Below are positions 10,850 to 20,306 of a stretch of 64,000 bases of DNA, piece after piece; the first letter of the stretch is position 1, and each line of letters opens with the position of its first letter. This DNA comes from Anodontia alba (Eukaryota; Mollusca; Bivalvia; Lucinida; Lucinidae). The DNA is taken from contig OZ024831.1 in the NCBI GenBank assembly GCA_964016985.1, positions 84,028,136 to 84,092,135 on the forward strand, in the 5' to 3' direction. The notes below the pieces were generated by a model, which saw nothing but the letters and a program-made list of their open reading frames with translations, was not told the origin of the DNA and made no database searches. The position numbers and the translations under genes were made by a program.

Positions 10850-11560
10850 TCACAATATTGTAATATGTTCCTATACAACTTAGTCAGCAAGTGTCCCCAT
10901 AGAAAAAACATCTTTGCTCCTTTAAGTATAACCTACCACCTACAAAAAATTAAAATTTATTATCAAAACACTATGCCTGTATTTAAATTTGACTTTTATA
11001 TATTTGGACAGAATGCTTTAGTGAACATAGTAGATCTAGATCAATCTTATCAGGGTTTCCACTGTTTGCCTATTGAATCAGCATTTTCGAGACATGTTCT
11101 CATAAGCTGCTTTTTTGGGGTATTCACCCAATTAAAATTCCTGAAAAAGTAATTCAAATTAAATTTACAGGGTAAATACCAAAATACCAGTTTTTCTTGC
11201 ACCCATTATTAAAATAGGGTACCCAAAAAAAATCCTGATACCCAATTCAATGAGAAATGGGTGGGTTAAAATAGCCCAAAATACCCAATTGCTTAAAATC
11301 TTATCTAAGGCACTGTCTCAAGTAGTAAAATGACCTCGTTCAAATTTTAAGAAAATTCTGTTTATAAATTCTACAAGGAGTACTTAAAAGAGTTAATTAC
11401 ACTGTTCTTTGAAGCAACCTGAAAAATAGAAATTAAAACCTCAACCGCCTCAAATTTCCACAACATTTGGATGTAAATCTAAAAATTTATTTGGTATGGC
11501 CCAGTATGGCTCAATTGTAAACAACCGACCCAAAAATAATCCTTTTTAAGGAAGAAAAAG
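10850..11560. other. Unassigned stretch
   Basis: A short repeated ACCCA-type motif (GGTACCCAAAAAAAATCC, ATACCCAATTCAATGAG) lies near 11160-11290. Nothing else was recognised. Confidence 0.4.
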
Positions 11561-11654
11561 AAATTGTATTGGTTAACAAGAAATTCGGCGAATGGCTATG
11601 TTGCGACTGCTGGTGGTGTTAAAGAAACGGAGATAAATGCATATGTAACAGGTG

Positions 11655-12065
11655 GAAAAATGGAAATAACATTTTTCCCTGACCGGGGATCGAACCCAGT
11701 CCACTGGACTCAAAGTCCTACACTCTACCACATCGCTATAAAAGCCGGCTTGTACTGCAAGGCAGTACAAGTGTATCATATACCTATACCCGGTGACATT
11801 CTCCCCCTCCAACTTGAAATTCGTCTCTGAATTTCTAGGAGTCCGAGAATCACGTGAAATGAGACTCAAGGAGTTTTATGCACACATGTGGGTTATTTAT
11901 GTTGGGCACCAAATGTAACAGGTGGAAAAATGGAAATAACATTTTTCCCCGACCGGGAATCGAACCCGGTCCGCTGGACTCAAAGTCCTACACTCTACCA
12001 CGTCGCTATAAAAGCCGGCTTGTACCGCAAGGCAGTACAAGTGTATCATATACCTATACCCGGTT
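11655..12065 (-). mobile_element. SINE-3: two direct copies with tRNA-Gln-like head
   Basis: Minus strand. Both copies contain a tRNA-like segment (11682-11746 and 11951-12016). It has an A-box-like TAGCGATGTGGTAGAG, an anticodon loop CTTTGAG (anticodon TTG, Gln-like) and a B box GGGTTCGATCCC or GGGTTCGATTCCC. The T-stem is perfect in the second copy. No normal acceptor stem closes either, so these are tRNA-derived, not tRNA genes. Both copies share GGTACAAGCCGGCTTTTATA-type flanks and a TGTTATTTCCATTTTTCC stretch, so they are duplicates about 270 bp apart. Confidence 0.75.
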
Positions 12066-12141
12066 CAGCCATGGGTAACAAGTAAGTCAAGGTCAGCAAC
12101 AGGCAATGGCAATGGGCAGGGTGCATCATGGTGCAACAATG

Positions 12142-12215
12142 CAGATCAAGTAATCTGATTGGCTGAAAATTAGAAGTGGGCTTGGCATCTTAATTTATTC
12201 AGCAGGACAAGGGTC
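12142..12215 (+). mobile_element. MITE-A right-end fragment
   Basis: CAGATCAAGTAATCTGATTG through ATTCAGCAGGACAAGGGT, identical in layout to the right end of the full MITE-A at 730-943. Confidence 0.75.
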
Positions 12216-12474
12216 AATACATGTAAATGGGACAAAAAAATACAATGCATCTATGGGTTTTCTTTTTCTCTTTTTTTTTTTAGAATAACCTTTAAAACTT
12301 TGTGAATCAGAGGTCTGAACCTGTATAAGTATTTTCAATATAGTTTTCAACAATCATGACAAAATAAATACAATAAAACTTTTTATTGACATAAAATTCA
12401 TATTAGGTTTTATAATCATCATTTTAATCATTCGTGTCTGTCAGTGTTAGTTGTCACATTACCTTATTTATTCT

Positions 12475-12690
12475 ACATATTTGGGCAGGAAGGCCTGAGC
12501 AAACAGTGTTGACCATGATCAGACACCAACTGCAGCATCAGATCATGGTCTACACTGTTTGCCATTGATCCAGCAGTTTTTAACGCAACCACAGATAGTA
12601 AAATGGACATGTTCAAAATTTAGGACAAGTATGGTAGGGAGAAAATGTCCAAATATATAGGACAAATACGCCATATGTTAGGAAAAATCA
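12475..12690. mobile_element. MITE-L copy with core-2 hairpin
   Basis: The hairpin at 12499-12562 has arms GCAAACAGTGTTGACCATGA and TCATGGTCTACACTGTTTGC. It is followed by AAATGGACATGTTCAAAATT, TAGGACAAGTATGGTAGG and TAGGACAAATACG. The same order of blocks occurs at 19918-20095, 26541-26720, 41640-41790, 53595-53680 and 57650-57853. Confidence 0.7.
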
Positions 12691-12741
12691 AGCTGTCTGT
12701 CAACAGAGAGTAACCAATAACTTTTCAGCATGGTAAATTTC

Positions 12742-12926
12742 TTAGCTCTAGCAAAGAATGTTACCCAGATATTTTTCTTATTTCTCCATGAAAACATATG
12801 TTGTTGGTACTAATTGGAATGGCCTTGCCAAGGCCATTCCAATTAGTACTACAATATATGTTTTTGAGTAGAAATGAAAAAAGTATCCATACTTTTTAGT
12901 TGAAAAATCTCTTATCTAGAGCTTTG
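12742..12926. mobile_element. MITE-D copy
   Basis: TTAGCTCTAGCAAAGAATG is at the left and CTTATCTAGAGCTTTG at the right. The palindrome is GGTACTAATTGGAATGGCC and its exact complement. The centre has drifted symmetrically (TTGGAATGGCC instead of TTAGAAGCGCC) with both arms still matching. Confidence 0.85.
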
Positions 12927-12929
12927 ATG

Positions 12930-13545
12930 GTTTGATGGTTTAATTTTTTGGTATCAATTAGATCAATATTTATTGTTATGCGGGCAACTTCATTCTATTA
13001 GCCTTAAGTGACACTGAACGGATGATGGCCATCAAAACAGAAGCTGCCAGGGGCAACGAAAATGTACCTTCTGACCAATATAAAGAGCTAAGACCCAGAC
13101 CACCCAACAGCTGTGTTCACGACTTACAGGGGGAAGGTCATGGGTTTAAAGCCCACTCAGGTAAATAATTTTTTTGACTATTAGTCTACCTGGCTCATAC
13201 TTTATACATACCCTCAGTAGAAGATAAAGTGAACATGGAGTCCTTAGTGACAGAAAGCAGCATTTAGTGTGCATGGGTGATCCCCATGAGAGGAATTACA
13301 AATCCACACATCTAAATACAACTGATGCTCCCACATTAGCTCTAGAACAGGTGCACCCTCTCCCCCTTTTATTATATTCCAGTGTGACCCTCCTTGTCCT
13401 TTCCTTAAACTATAATATTGGAGAGGAATCCTTCGTGCTCATATCCACTACTATAATATTCCAGTGTGACCCTCCGGATTTTCCCATTAGACTGCACATG
13501 TGAATATTATGATAATGGCACAGATCGCAGCTCTAGATCAACCAA
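12930..13545. other. Unassigned; one 24-bp direct repeat
   Basis: ATATTCCAGTGTGACCCTCC occurs near 13375 and again near 13455. No coding or RNA feature was recognised. A MITE-D left half occupies 13531-13603. Confidence 0.45.
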
Positions 13546-13603
13546 AACATATTTATATTTTTTCTTATTTCTCAACAAAAACATCTGTTGTAGGTACTAA
13601 AAG

Positions 13604-14080
13604 GTACCTACTCCCTATACATTTCTGTAATATTAGAACTCAAAAAATGTCTAAGTTAAAAATGCGGAAAAAGTGATAAAAAAATTATATCAGGATTCTG
13701 AAAAATCCACATGAATATCTTCAGGCCATCCTAAAAGCCCATGTAAAGTTTCAAAAGGATCGGCCAAAAACTGTGGGAGGAGTTAAGGGGACGAGGTACC
13801 TACTCCCTATAGACTTCTGTAATATTAGAACTCAAAAAATGTCTAAGTTCAAAATGTGTAAAAAGTGATAAAAAATAATTTCAGGATTCTGAAAAAACCA
13901 CATGCATATCTTCAGACCATCCTTAAAGCACCTGTTAAGTTTCAAAAGGATCGGACAAAAACTGTGGGAGGAGTTAAGGGGACAAGGTACCTTAGTAACC
14001 TACTAAAAATTCGGAACCACACACCACGCGCCACGAAAAGCCGAAAACAGTGTCCCTCCGCTTTTCTTCGAAATATGACA
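13604..14080 (+). repeat. 191-bp tandem repeat, array 1 (2 units plus tail)
   Basis: The landmark GGTACC recurs at 13604, 13795 and 13986, exactly 191 bp apart. Units hold CAGGATTCTGAAAAATCCAC, TTTCAAAAGGATCGG and ACTGTGGGAGGAGTTAAGGG. The array ends with ATTCGGAACCACACACCACG and CAGTGTCCCTCCGCTTTTCT, the same tail as array 2. Confidence 0.92.
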
Positions 14081-14270
14081 AAACCAACCAAATGGCATGT
14101 GCGCCCAGCGAAAACTCAGATCAGCCTGGGCATCCGCCCAGTCTGATCAGAGTCTTCCCTGTCCACATGAAGACAGCTTAGGTCCTCAGCTACAAAGACT
14201 CAGATCAGACTGGGACAATGCCCAGGCTGATCTGAGTCTACGCTGAGCACACATGCCATTTTGTTGGTTT
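14081..14270. mobile_element. MITE with AAACCAACCAAATGGCATGT ends
   Basis: The left end AAACCAACCAAATGGCATGT is complementary to the right end CATGCCATTTTGTTGGTTT. Inside are two hairpins with CTCAGATCAGCCTGGGCATC / GCCCAGTCTGATCAGAG and CTCAGATCAGACTGGG / CCCAGGCTGATCTGAG. It sits just after the tail of array 1. Confidence 0.8.
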
Positions 14271-14314
14271 CATCATGAGATGGCTCTATTTATAAATCAG
14301 GCTAACTAGCTAAT

Positions 14315-14690
14315 CTAGAGTTATGGAGACAGGAGCAGTAGACAGATACATATTCATCTTATTTCTCCATAAAAACATATGAGGCAATTCTAACAACTAC
14401 CATATTTTCACAGAGAAATAAGAAAAACATCAATACTTACACGTCAAAAGACATCATCTTATCAAGAGGTCTTGTGTGCAATATAATTAACTTTATTTAC
14501 TGACTTAATCATTGTTACAGATGAGAGGAGGTAGTTGGCAAATATTTTTCATATTTCTCTCTGTTGTGGGTACCAATTAAACTGCCTCACTGCGGCAACT
14601 CTTCCAAGTACCATAATGTAGAGAAACAAGAAAAATATTGATACTTTTTATACTGGTTGAAATCCAGTATCTTATTTCAAGGCCTTGTGC
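14315..14690. mobile_element. Two degenerate MITE-D copies
   Basis: About 14315-14470 has TTCTTATTTCTCCATAAAAA, ATATGAGGCAATTCTAAC and GAGAAATAAGAAAAACATC. About 14525-14690 has GTTGTGGGTACCAATTAAAC and TAGAGAAACAAGAAAAATAT. Both have lost much of the palindrome. Confidence 0.6.
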
Positions 14691-14990
14691 TCCATTTAAT
14701 GAAGTTGATGGTAACTTTATTTACTACCATTAGAATGTTATAAATCAGAAAGATAGCAATCTTGGGTAAGAGACCTCTTGTAAAATTTGCAATAATAATA
14801 GACAGGTGTAAGAAAAGTTGAATAAAGGTTTTTTGAAAATTAGTTTTTGCTTACCTGAATATATTAACAAACAAGCAAATTCCATGGGGAATTTATGTCC
14901 CCCGCCTAATTTTTATTTGAGGTGTTAAAAATGGTAAAGTTAACCAGAGGACCACTGGTCCTGTATCAAATACCTAAGTATTGAAGCAGG

Positions 14991-16660
14991 AAACCAGTGA
15001 TAAAAAATAATTTCAAGATTCTGAAAAAAACCACATGCATATCTTCAGACCATCCTGAAAGCACCTGTAAAGTTTCAAAGGATCGGCTTAAAACTGTGGT
15101 AGGAGTTACGGGGTCAAGGTACCTACTCCCTATACGCTTCTGTAGTATCAGAACTCAAAAAATGTCTAAGTTAAAAATGCAGAAAAAGTGGTAAAAAATT
15201 ATTTCAGGATTCTGAAAAAACCACATGCATATCTTCAGGCCATCCTAAAAGCCCTTGTAAAGTTTCAAAAGGATCGGACAAAAACTGTGGGAGGAGTTAA
15301 GGGGACAAGGTGCCTGCACCCTATATACTTCTGCAATATTAGAACTCAAAAAAAGTCTAAGTTAAAAATGCAGAAAAAGTAATAAAAAAATATTTCAGGA
15401 TCCTGAAAAATCCACCTGCATATTTTCAGGCCATCCTAAAAGCCCACGTAAAGTTTCAAAAGGATCGGCCAAAAACTGTGGGAGGAGTTAAGGGGACAAG
15501 GTACCTACTCCCTATAGACTTCTGTAAAATTAGAACTCAAAAAATGTCTAAGTTCAAAACGTGTAAAAAGTGATAAAAAATAATTTCAGGATTCTGAATA
15601 AACCACATGCATATCTTCAGACCATCCTTAAAGCACCTGTACAGTTTGAAAAGGATCGGCCAAAAACTGTGGGAGGAGTTAAGGGGACAAGGTACCTGCT
15701 CCCTATATACTCCTGTAGTATTAGAACTCAAAAAATGTCTAAGTTAAAAATGCGGAAAAAGTAATAAAAAATTATTTCAGGATTCTGAAAAAACCACATG
15801 CATATCTTCAGGCCATCCTGAAAGCCCATGTAAAGTTTCAAAAGGATCGGCCAAAAACTGTGGGAGGAGTTAAGGGGACAAGGTACCTACTCCCTATACA
15901 CTTCTGTAGTACTAGAAATCGAAAAATGACTAAGTTAAAAATGCGGAAAAAGTGATAAAAAATTATTTCAGGATTCTGAAAAAACCACATGCATATCTTC
16001 AGGCCATCCTTAAAACACCTGTAAAGTTTCAAAAGAATCGGCCAAAAACTGTGGGAGGAGTTAAGGGGACAAGGTACCTGCTTCCTATACACTTCTGTAG
16101 TATTAGAATTAAAAAAAAGTCTAAGTTAAAAATGCGGAAAAAGTAATAAAAAATTATTTCAGGATTCTGAAAAAACCACATGCATATCTTCAGGCCATCC
16201 TAAAAGCCTATGTAAAGTTTCAAAAGGATCGGCCAAAAACTGTGGGAGGAGTTAAGGGGACAAGGTACCTACTCCCTATACACTTCTGTAGTATTAGAAC
16301 TCAAAAAATGTCTAAGTTAAAAATGCGGAAAAAGTAATAAAAAATTATTTCAGGATTCTGAAAAAACCACATGCATATCTTCAGGCCATCCTAAAAGCCC
16401 ATGTAAAGTTTCAAAACGATCGGCCAAAAACTGTGGGAGGAGTTAAGGGGACAAGGTACCTACTCCCTATAGACTTCTGTAATACTAGAACTCAAAAAAT
16501 GTCTAAGTTAAAAATGCAGAAAAAGTGATAAAAAATTATTTCAGGATTCTGAAAAAACCACATGCATATCTTCAGACCATCCTTAAAACACCTATAAAGT
16601 TTCAAAAGGATCGGACATAAACTGTGGGAGGAGTTAAGGGGACAAAGTACCCACTAAAAA
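14991..16660 (+). repeat. 191-bp tandem repeat, array 2 (8 full units plus partial)
   Basis: The GGTACC landmark (or a one-base variant) is at 15118, 15309, 15500, 15691, 15882, 16073, 16264, 16455 and 16646. Every step is exactly 191 bp, so there is no net indel in over 1.5 kb. Open frames of about 64 codons across the units are by-products. The unit has no inverted repeat and no known motif. Confidence 0.95.
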
Positions 16661-16662
16661 CT

Positions 16663-16800
16663 CGGAACCACGCACCACGCACCACGCGCCACGCGCCACG
16701 CACCACGCACCACGCGCCACGCGCCACGCACCACGCACCACGCCCCACGGAAAACCAAAAACAGTGTCCCTCCACTTTTCTTCGAAAAGGCGGGGGACAA
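16663..16800 (+). repeat. Heptamer microsatellite and array tail
   Basis: About eleven CCACGCR heptamers (16669-16749) follow the last 191-bp unit. Then come CAGTGTCCCTCCACTTTTCT and GAAAAGGCGGGGGACA. The tail of array 1 has the same order with only two or three heptamers. Confidence 0.85.
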
Positions 16801-16925
16801 CAAGTCAACTTACCCACATGAAAAGAAATATCATGTTTTTCTAATAAAGCTGTATTGCTACCGGATGCATAATGGTAAATGTCCTAAAATATTGTACAGC
16901 AAAGTTCCTGACAACATGGCCTTAG

Positions 16926-16993
16926 GAAACAGGGCAGACCCAGATCAGACTGCTCTTTTAGGTGCAGTCTCATCAGGATCTACATAGTTTGCC
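16926..16993. repeat. Solo core-2 hairpin, diverged
   Basis: GGCAGACCCAGATCAGACTG at the left, GCAGTCTCATCAGGATCTAC and TAGTTTGCC at the right. About 70 bases of MITE-L-like sequence follow (TTCAAAATTTTAGGACATC). Confidence 0.6.
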
Positions 16994-17150
16994 ATTCCAC
17001 TAATTATTTAAAGAAACAACTGCATAAAAAGCAAAATCCATGCCAAAAAAGTTAAGAATGAAGTGTTCAAAATTTTAGGACATCGTTTGAAATGTATGTA
17101 TCAGGCAGCTATTTTTTTCACTGATTTGAGAAAAAAAGAGTTAAACTATC

Positions 17151-17354
17151 TTAACCCTTGTCCTGCTGAATAAATTAAGATGCCACACCCACTTCTAATT
17201 CAGAGTACTTCATTCAGGTTGTTGAATACAAATTTGAATAATTAATGACAAACACTGCAGATCCAGATCAGTCGGCTTCTTAGAAGCCAACTGATCTGGA
17301 TCTACACAGTTTTCAAAAGCAGAACATATCCAGGTTCAGCAGGACAAGGGTTAA
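17151..17354 (-). mobile_element. MITE-A copy (TTAA-flanked)
   Basis: TTAA at both ends, terminal CCCTTGTCCTGCTGAA and its complement. The core is CAGATCCAGATCAGTCGGCT / AGCCAACTGATCTGGATCTA. Opposite orientation to the copy at 730-943. Confidence 0.88.
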
Positions 17355-17462
17355 AATACAAACTTCAAATATCTCCCAAGGGACCAAAATTTTTGGTCTG
17401 AGATAACAGTACTTTGAGATAAAAGAAGTTCAAATGTATGGAGAAAAGGAGCATACAGCATG

Positions 17463-17768
17463 TTTGTAAGTTGAGGTTTTACGGCCCAGTCAACCCAATG
17501 GGGTCATGTCGAGCGTGGTCAGTTTACCTAACCACACGTTTACTGGGCAGGCTTAGTCCTCTAAGCGGTTAACCAGTATTGTGCACATTCTTTCGCCAGA
17601 AACTGACAACTGCCCTTCTTGAATCAGCGGAATGGAGAGAATGACCGTAGAAAATATTTCATGATCAATCTCCACGAAAGAATGTTGCCGACCTCGGCGG
17701 GGGCTGAACCCGCGACCTCCTGGTCTCCAGTCGGACGGCACATCCAACTGAGCCACCGAGGCAGGCCT
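17463..17768 (-). mobile_element. SINE-1, full length with 12-bp target duplication
   Basis: Perfect 12-bp direct repeats GCATACAGCATG flank it (17451-17462 and 17769-17780). On the minus strand a tRNA-like head lies at the right end. The A box TGGCTCAGTTGG is at 17744-17755 and the B box GGGTTCAGCCC at 17701-17711. The body has GGCGAAAGAATGTGCAC and CCATTGGGTTGACTGGGC, and the 3' end has CGTAAAACCTCAAC. Size near 306 bp. The head shows a pol III promoter, and the tail shape suggests mobilisation by a partner LINE. Confidence 0.92.
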
Positions 17769-17962
17769 GCATACAGCATGTTAAACCATTACTGTCCTTA
17801 ACTGAGTTTGACTTAAGCAGAAGTTTGAGTTATCAGTGAGATAATGTGAACTGTAATAATGAAAAATAACTGCCAAAATTTGTTTGTGATGTGGGCTTTG
17901 AGGTAAAGCAGTAGGAAATAGCAGACAACCAGGGTCTGACAAATTCTTTGCTTCACTGCCTC

Positions 17963-18150
17963 ATAGGTCTAGATTAGAGTGGGTATCAGGTTAGTAGTTT
18001 TCTTATTTCTCAACAAAAACGTATGTTGTGGTACTCATTAGAAGCACCTCGGCGAGGCACTTCTAATGAGTACCCACAACATGTTTTCGTTGAGGAATAA
18101 GAAAAATATAGATACTTTCCGGTTGAAAAAAGCGCCTTATCAAGAGCTAT
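17963..18150. mobile_element. MITE-D copy, full length
   Basis: ATAGGTCTAGATTAGAG is at the left and CCTTATCAAGAGCTAT at the right. The palindrome is GGTACTCATTAGAAGCACC / GGCACTTCTAATGAGTACC. TTGAAAAAAGCGCC lies near the right end. Confidence 0.87.
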
Positions 18151-18414
18151 GCTGCCTGGGACAAGTACAATCATCACATTAGCAGGCCTGTTTGTGTATG
18201 CTATAACATTTTCATTGTATAAAATGGGAGAAAATGCAGAAAAACTTGGTCAGGTTACAATGTGGTGTACATTTGTTTAAGGGCGTAAAAATTAATAAAG
18301 TAACTGAATTATGTTTTAAAAACAGAACAATTGTGAAAATTTGTCTATATATACACCCCCTCATACCCTAGTTTACACTTTATATTGTAGGAGATGATGG
18401 GCATCCAGATTACA

Positions 18415-18775
18415 TACCGTATTCAACCTAATTACCGCACATACCCTATAAGCGCAGTCATGCAATTTCTTAGTGTTCAGATTAAAGCCTTTGTATATTT
18501 ATCTACCCTATAAAAGCATATGTTGTTGCTACTCATTTGAATTGCCACAACAAGTTGAGGCAATTCAAATGAGTACCAATAAACATGTGCTTTTATAAAG
18601 AAAATCAGAAACAAAATCACTTAAACATCATTAAATGCGCTCCTCAATAAGTCTCTCTGCTGATCTTCCTTTAAGGAGTGCCCTTATTAGGTGGATAGTT
18701 TACTGCAAGTTTATCCAGTAATTATGAGGGGGAATACCAAAAAGCACAATGTAGTAATTAGGTCGAATAGGGTAT
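18415..18775. mobile_element. MITE-M copy 1 (core-1 inside)
   Basis: Ends are ACCGTATTCAACCTAATTAC and GTAATTAGGTCGAATAGGGT. The centre is a core-1 type palindrome (TACTCATTTGAATTGCC / GGCAATTCAAATGAGTA) between AAAGCATATGTTG and ACATGTGCTTTTATA. Copy 2 is at 30483-30789. Confidence 0.82.
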
Positions 18776-18914
18776 ACTTGTCAATGTTACGCTTGGAATT
18801 GGCGAGTAAAATTTTATTTTGCTTGCCGAGAAATCTGTATATATTATACAGAGAATATCACCATCAAAAAGATTTATTGTGGACATATTTTACACCAGAC
18901 AAATGGATTTCCAA

Positions 18915-19135
18915 ACTTAAATTCTCTCTGCTAAGTCAGCAGATGACAAAATGATGTTTAATTTTCCTTATTTTTCTAAAAAGAATGTGGTCTGACATCC
19001 CAACTAGCATTCTATGTAAATCTACATCGGGCCGTCATCGGCCCGTCAGCTACCCTGATGGGCCGATGACGGCCCGATATAGATTTACGTAGAATGCTGA
19101 CTGGGATTTCATGCAAATTGTCTCCTTATGTTAGT
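18915..19135. mobile_element. MITE-E copy interrupted by MITE-P
   Basis: TAAGTCAGCAGATGACAAAA and TTTCTAAAAAGAATGTGG are MITE-E left sequence. ATTTCATGCAAATTGTCTCC resumes after 19105. The E right half is mostly lost. Confidence 0.7.
18999..19105. mobile_element. MITE-P: 107-bp near-perfect palindrome
   Basis: Ends CCCAACTAGCATTCTATGTA and the complement of CCCAGTCAGCATTCTACGTA enclose GGGCCGTCATCGGCCCGTCA / TGATGGGCCGATGACGGCCC. It sits inside MITE-E between AT dinucleotides (18997-18998, 19106-19107). Related copies are at 40118-40213 and 50747-50835. Confidence 0.88.
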
Positions 19136-19645
19136 GGCATAGCTTAGGTGAGTATCCAAATAAAAATAATTTTCCTGTAGGTACTCAATGGAAGTGCCTC
19201 AACAGTTGTTTTTGAGGAGAAATAAAAGAAAATACAAATACACTATAGGTTGAAAAAGCACCTTATCTGCAACTCTGATGTGGTCTTTACAGCCTGTAAA
19301 ATAGCAATCTTCTGTCCACATAATTATAGACAAGATACCTACCTTCAACTTGTGAACAGTGGTTTGATAAATTGTCTGATCTGGCAAAGATGTGGCTTTC
19401 CTCCAACTAGATAATCAATCCAAAACCTGTAAAAAAAATCTATTATAATTAAAAAAAAATGAAGTAGAAGGCCTCAACAGGCATTGTCACAAAGATGATA
19501 TATGTATCATGAAACTTGCTTGCTAGAAGCATAAAAAGGGGGAACTTCTTCACATTAGCAAAACGCAGAATGGATTAGCTTTGTAAAACTTATTAGTATG
19601 ACTTCTCCCTGTACTATATTTACTCTGTATATCTGGACACCACTG

Positions 19646-19893
19646 CGGGCCCCCGTAGCCTAGTGGATAAGAGAACTGACTCTTAATCCATTAGATTTCT
19701 CACCGTTGTGGTTCAAGCCTCACTCGGGTCACATGTGGGAAAACCAAGTTCTGTTACGGATGGTCAGGTGTTTTCTTTCCCCCCGAGTTCTCCGGGTTTT
19801 ACCCACCTTTGATGAACAATTGGCTCGAAGTAAGTGAAATATTCTTGAAAGGGCCATAAAACCCAAATCAAAAAAAAAAAAAAAAAAAAAAAA
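19646..19893 (+). mobile_element. SINE-2 with tRNA-Lys-like head and poly-A tail
   Basis: The head reads GTAGCCTAGTGGATAAGAG (A box), then GACTCTTAATC with anticodon CTT (Lys-like) and GTGGTTCAAGCC (B box). The middle has GAGTTCTCCGGGTTTTACCC. The tail AAGTGAAATATTC, GAAAGGGCC, AAACCCAAATC leads into a 24-base A run. A shortened copy with the same tail is at 48083-48196. Confidence 0.88.
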
Positions 19894-19917
19894 TCTCAAC
19901 ACTGTAACTCCTTATCA

Positions 19918-20095
19918 GACCTGTCCTATACTTTAAACAAGTCCATTTTCCAACCTGACAGTGTGTCTAAAACTGCTGGATGAGTGGCAAACAGTGTAGA
20001 CCCTGATCAGATGCTGCAGTCTGTGATGTCTGATCAATTCACAGTTTGTTCCAGCCTGTATTTCTTAATACTTAGGGTAAATATGGTAATGCTTG
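19918..20095. mobile_element. MITE-L copy
   Basis: AACAAGTCCATTTTCCAACC, GTGTCTAAAACTGCTGGATG, GGCAAACAGTGTAGACCCTG and a weak right arm, then TTAGGGTAAATATGGTAATG. Confidence 0.65.
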
Positions 20096-20306
20096 TGCGT
20101 ATGATCTGAGTCTACACTGTTTCCACAGGCATACTTGCCCAAATATTACGGCAATTATGGTATTTACATGATTCACAGGTTTACCACAGTTTGATCAAGG
20201 TCTTCATTACCGTATCTACCCTATGTGTTGGGACACCACTTTACCATACTGATCCTAAAATTTGAAATAGTCAAGTCTACTACATGTTGATGTGTCTAAC
20301 ATATTA

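Noticed and set aside
11682..12016. tRNA-Gln genes
   Set aside because: A and B boxes and a good T arm are present, but the acceptor stem is missing and both copies share long non-tRNA flanks, so they are SINE heads.
13865..16146. Recurrent 64-codon frames
   Set aside because: They repeat every 191 bp because of the tandem array; the unit length is not a multiple of three.
13604..16660. CRISPR-like regular repeats
   Set aside because: Units are contiguous 191-bp tandem copies without unique spacers, in a eukaryotic genome.
19646..19730. tRNA-Lys gene
   Set aside because: The head lacks a closing acceptor stem and runs into a SINE body and poly-A tail; a second copy with the same tail is at 48083.
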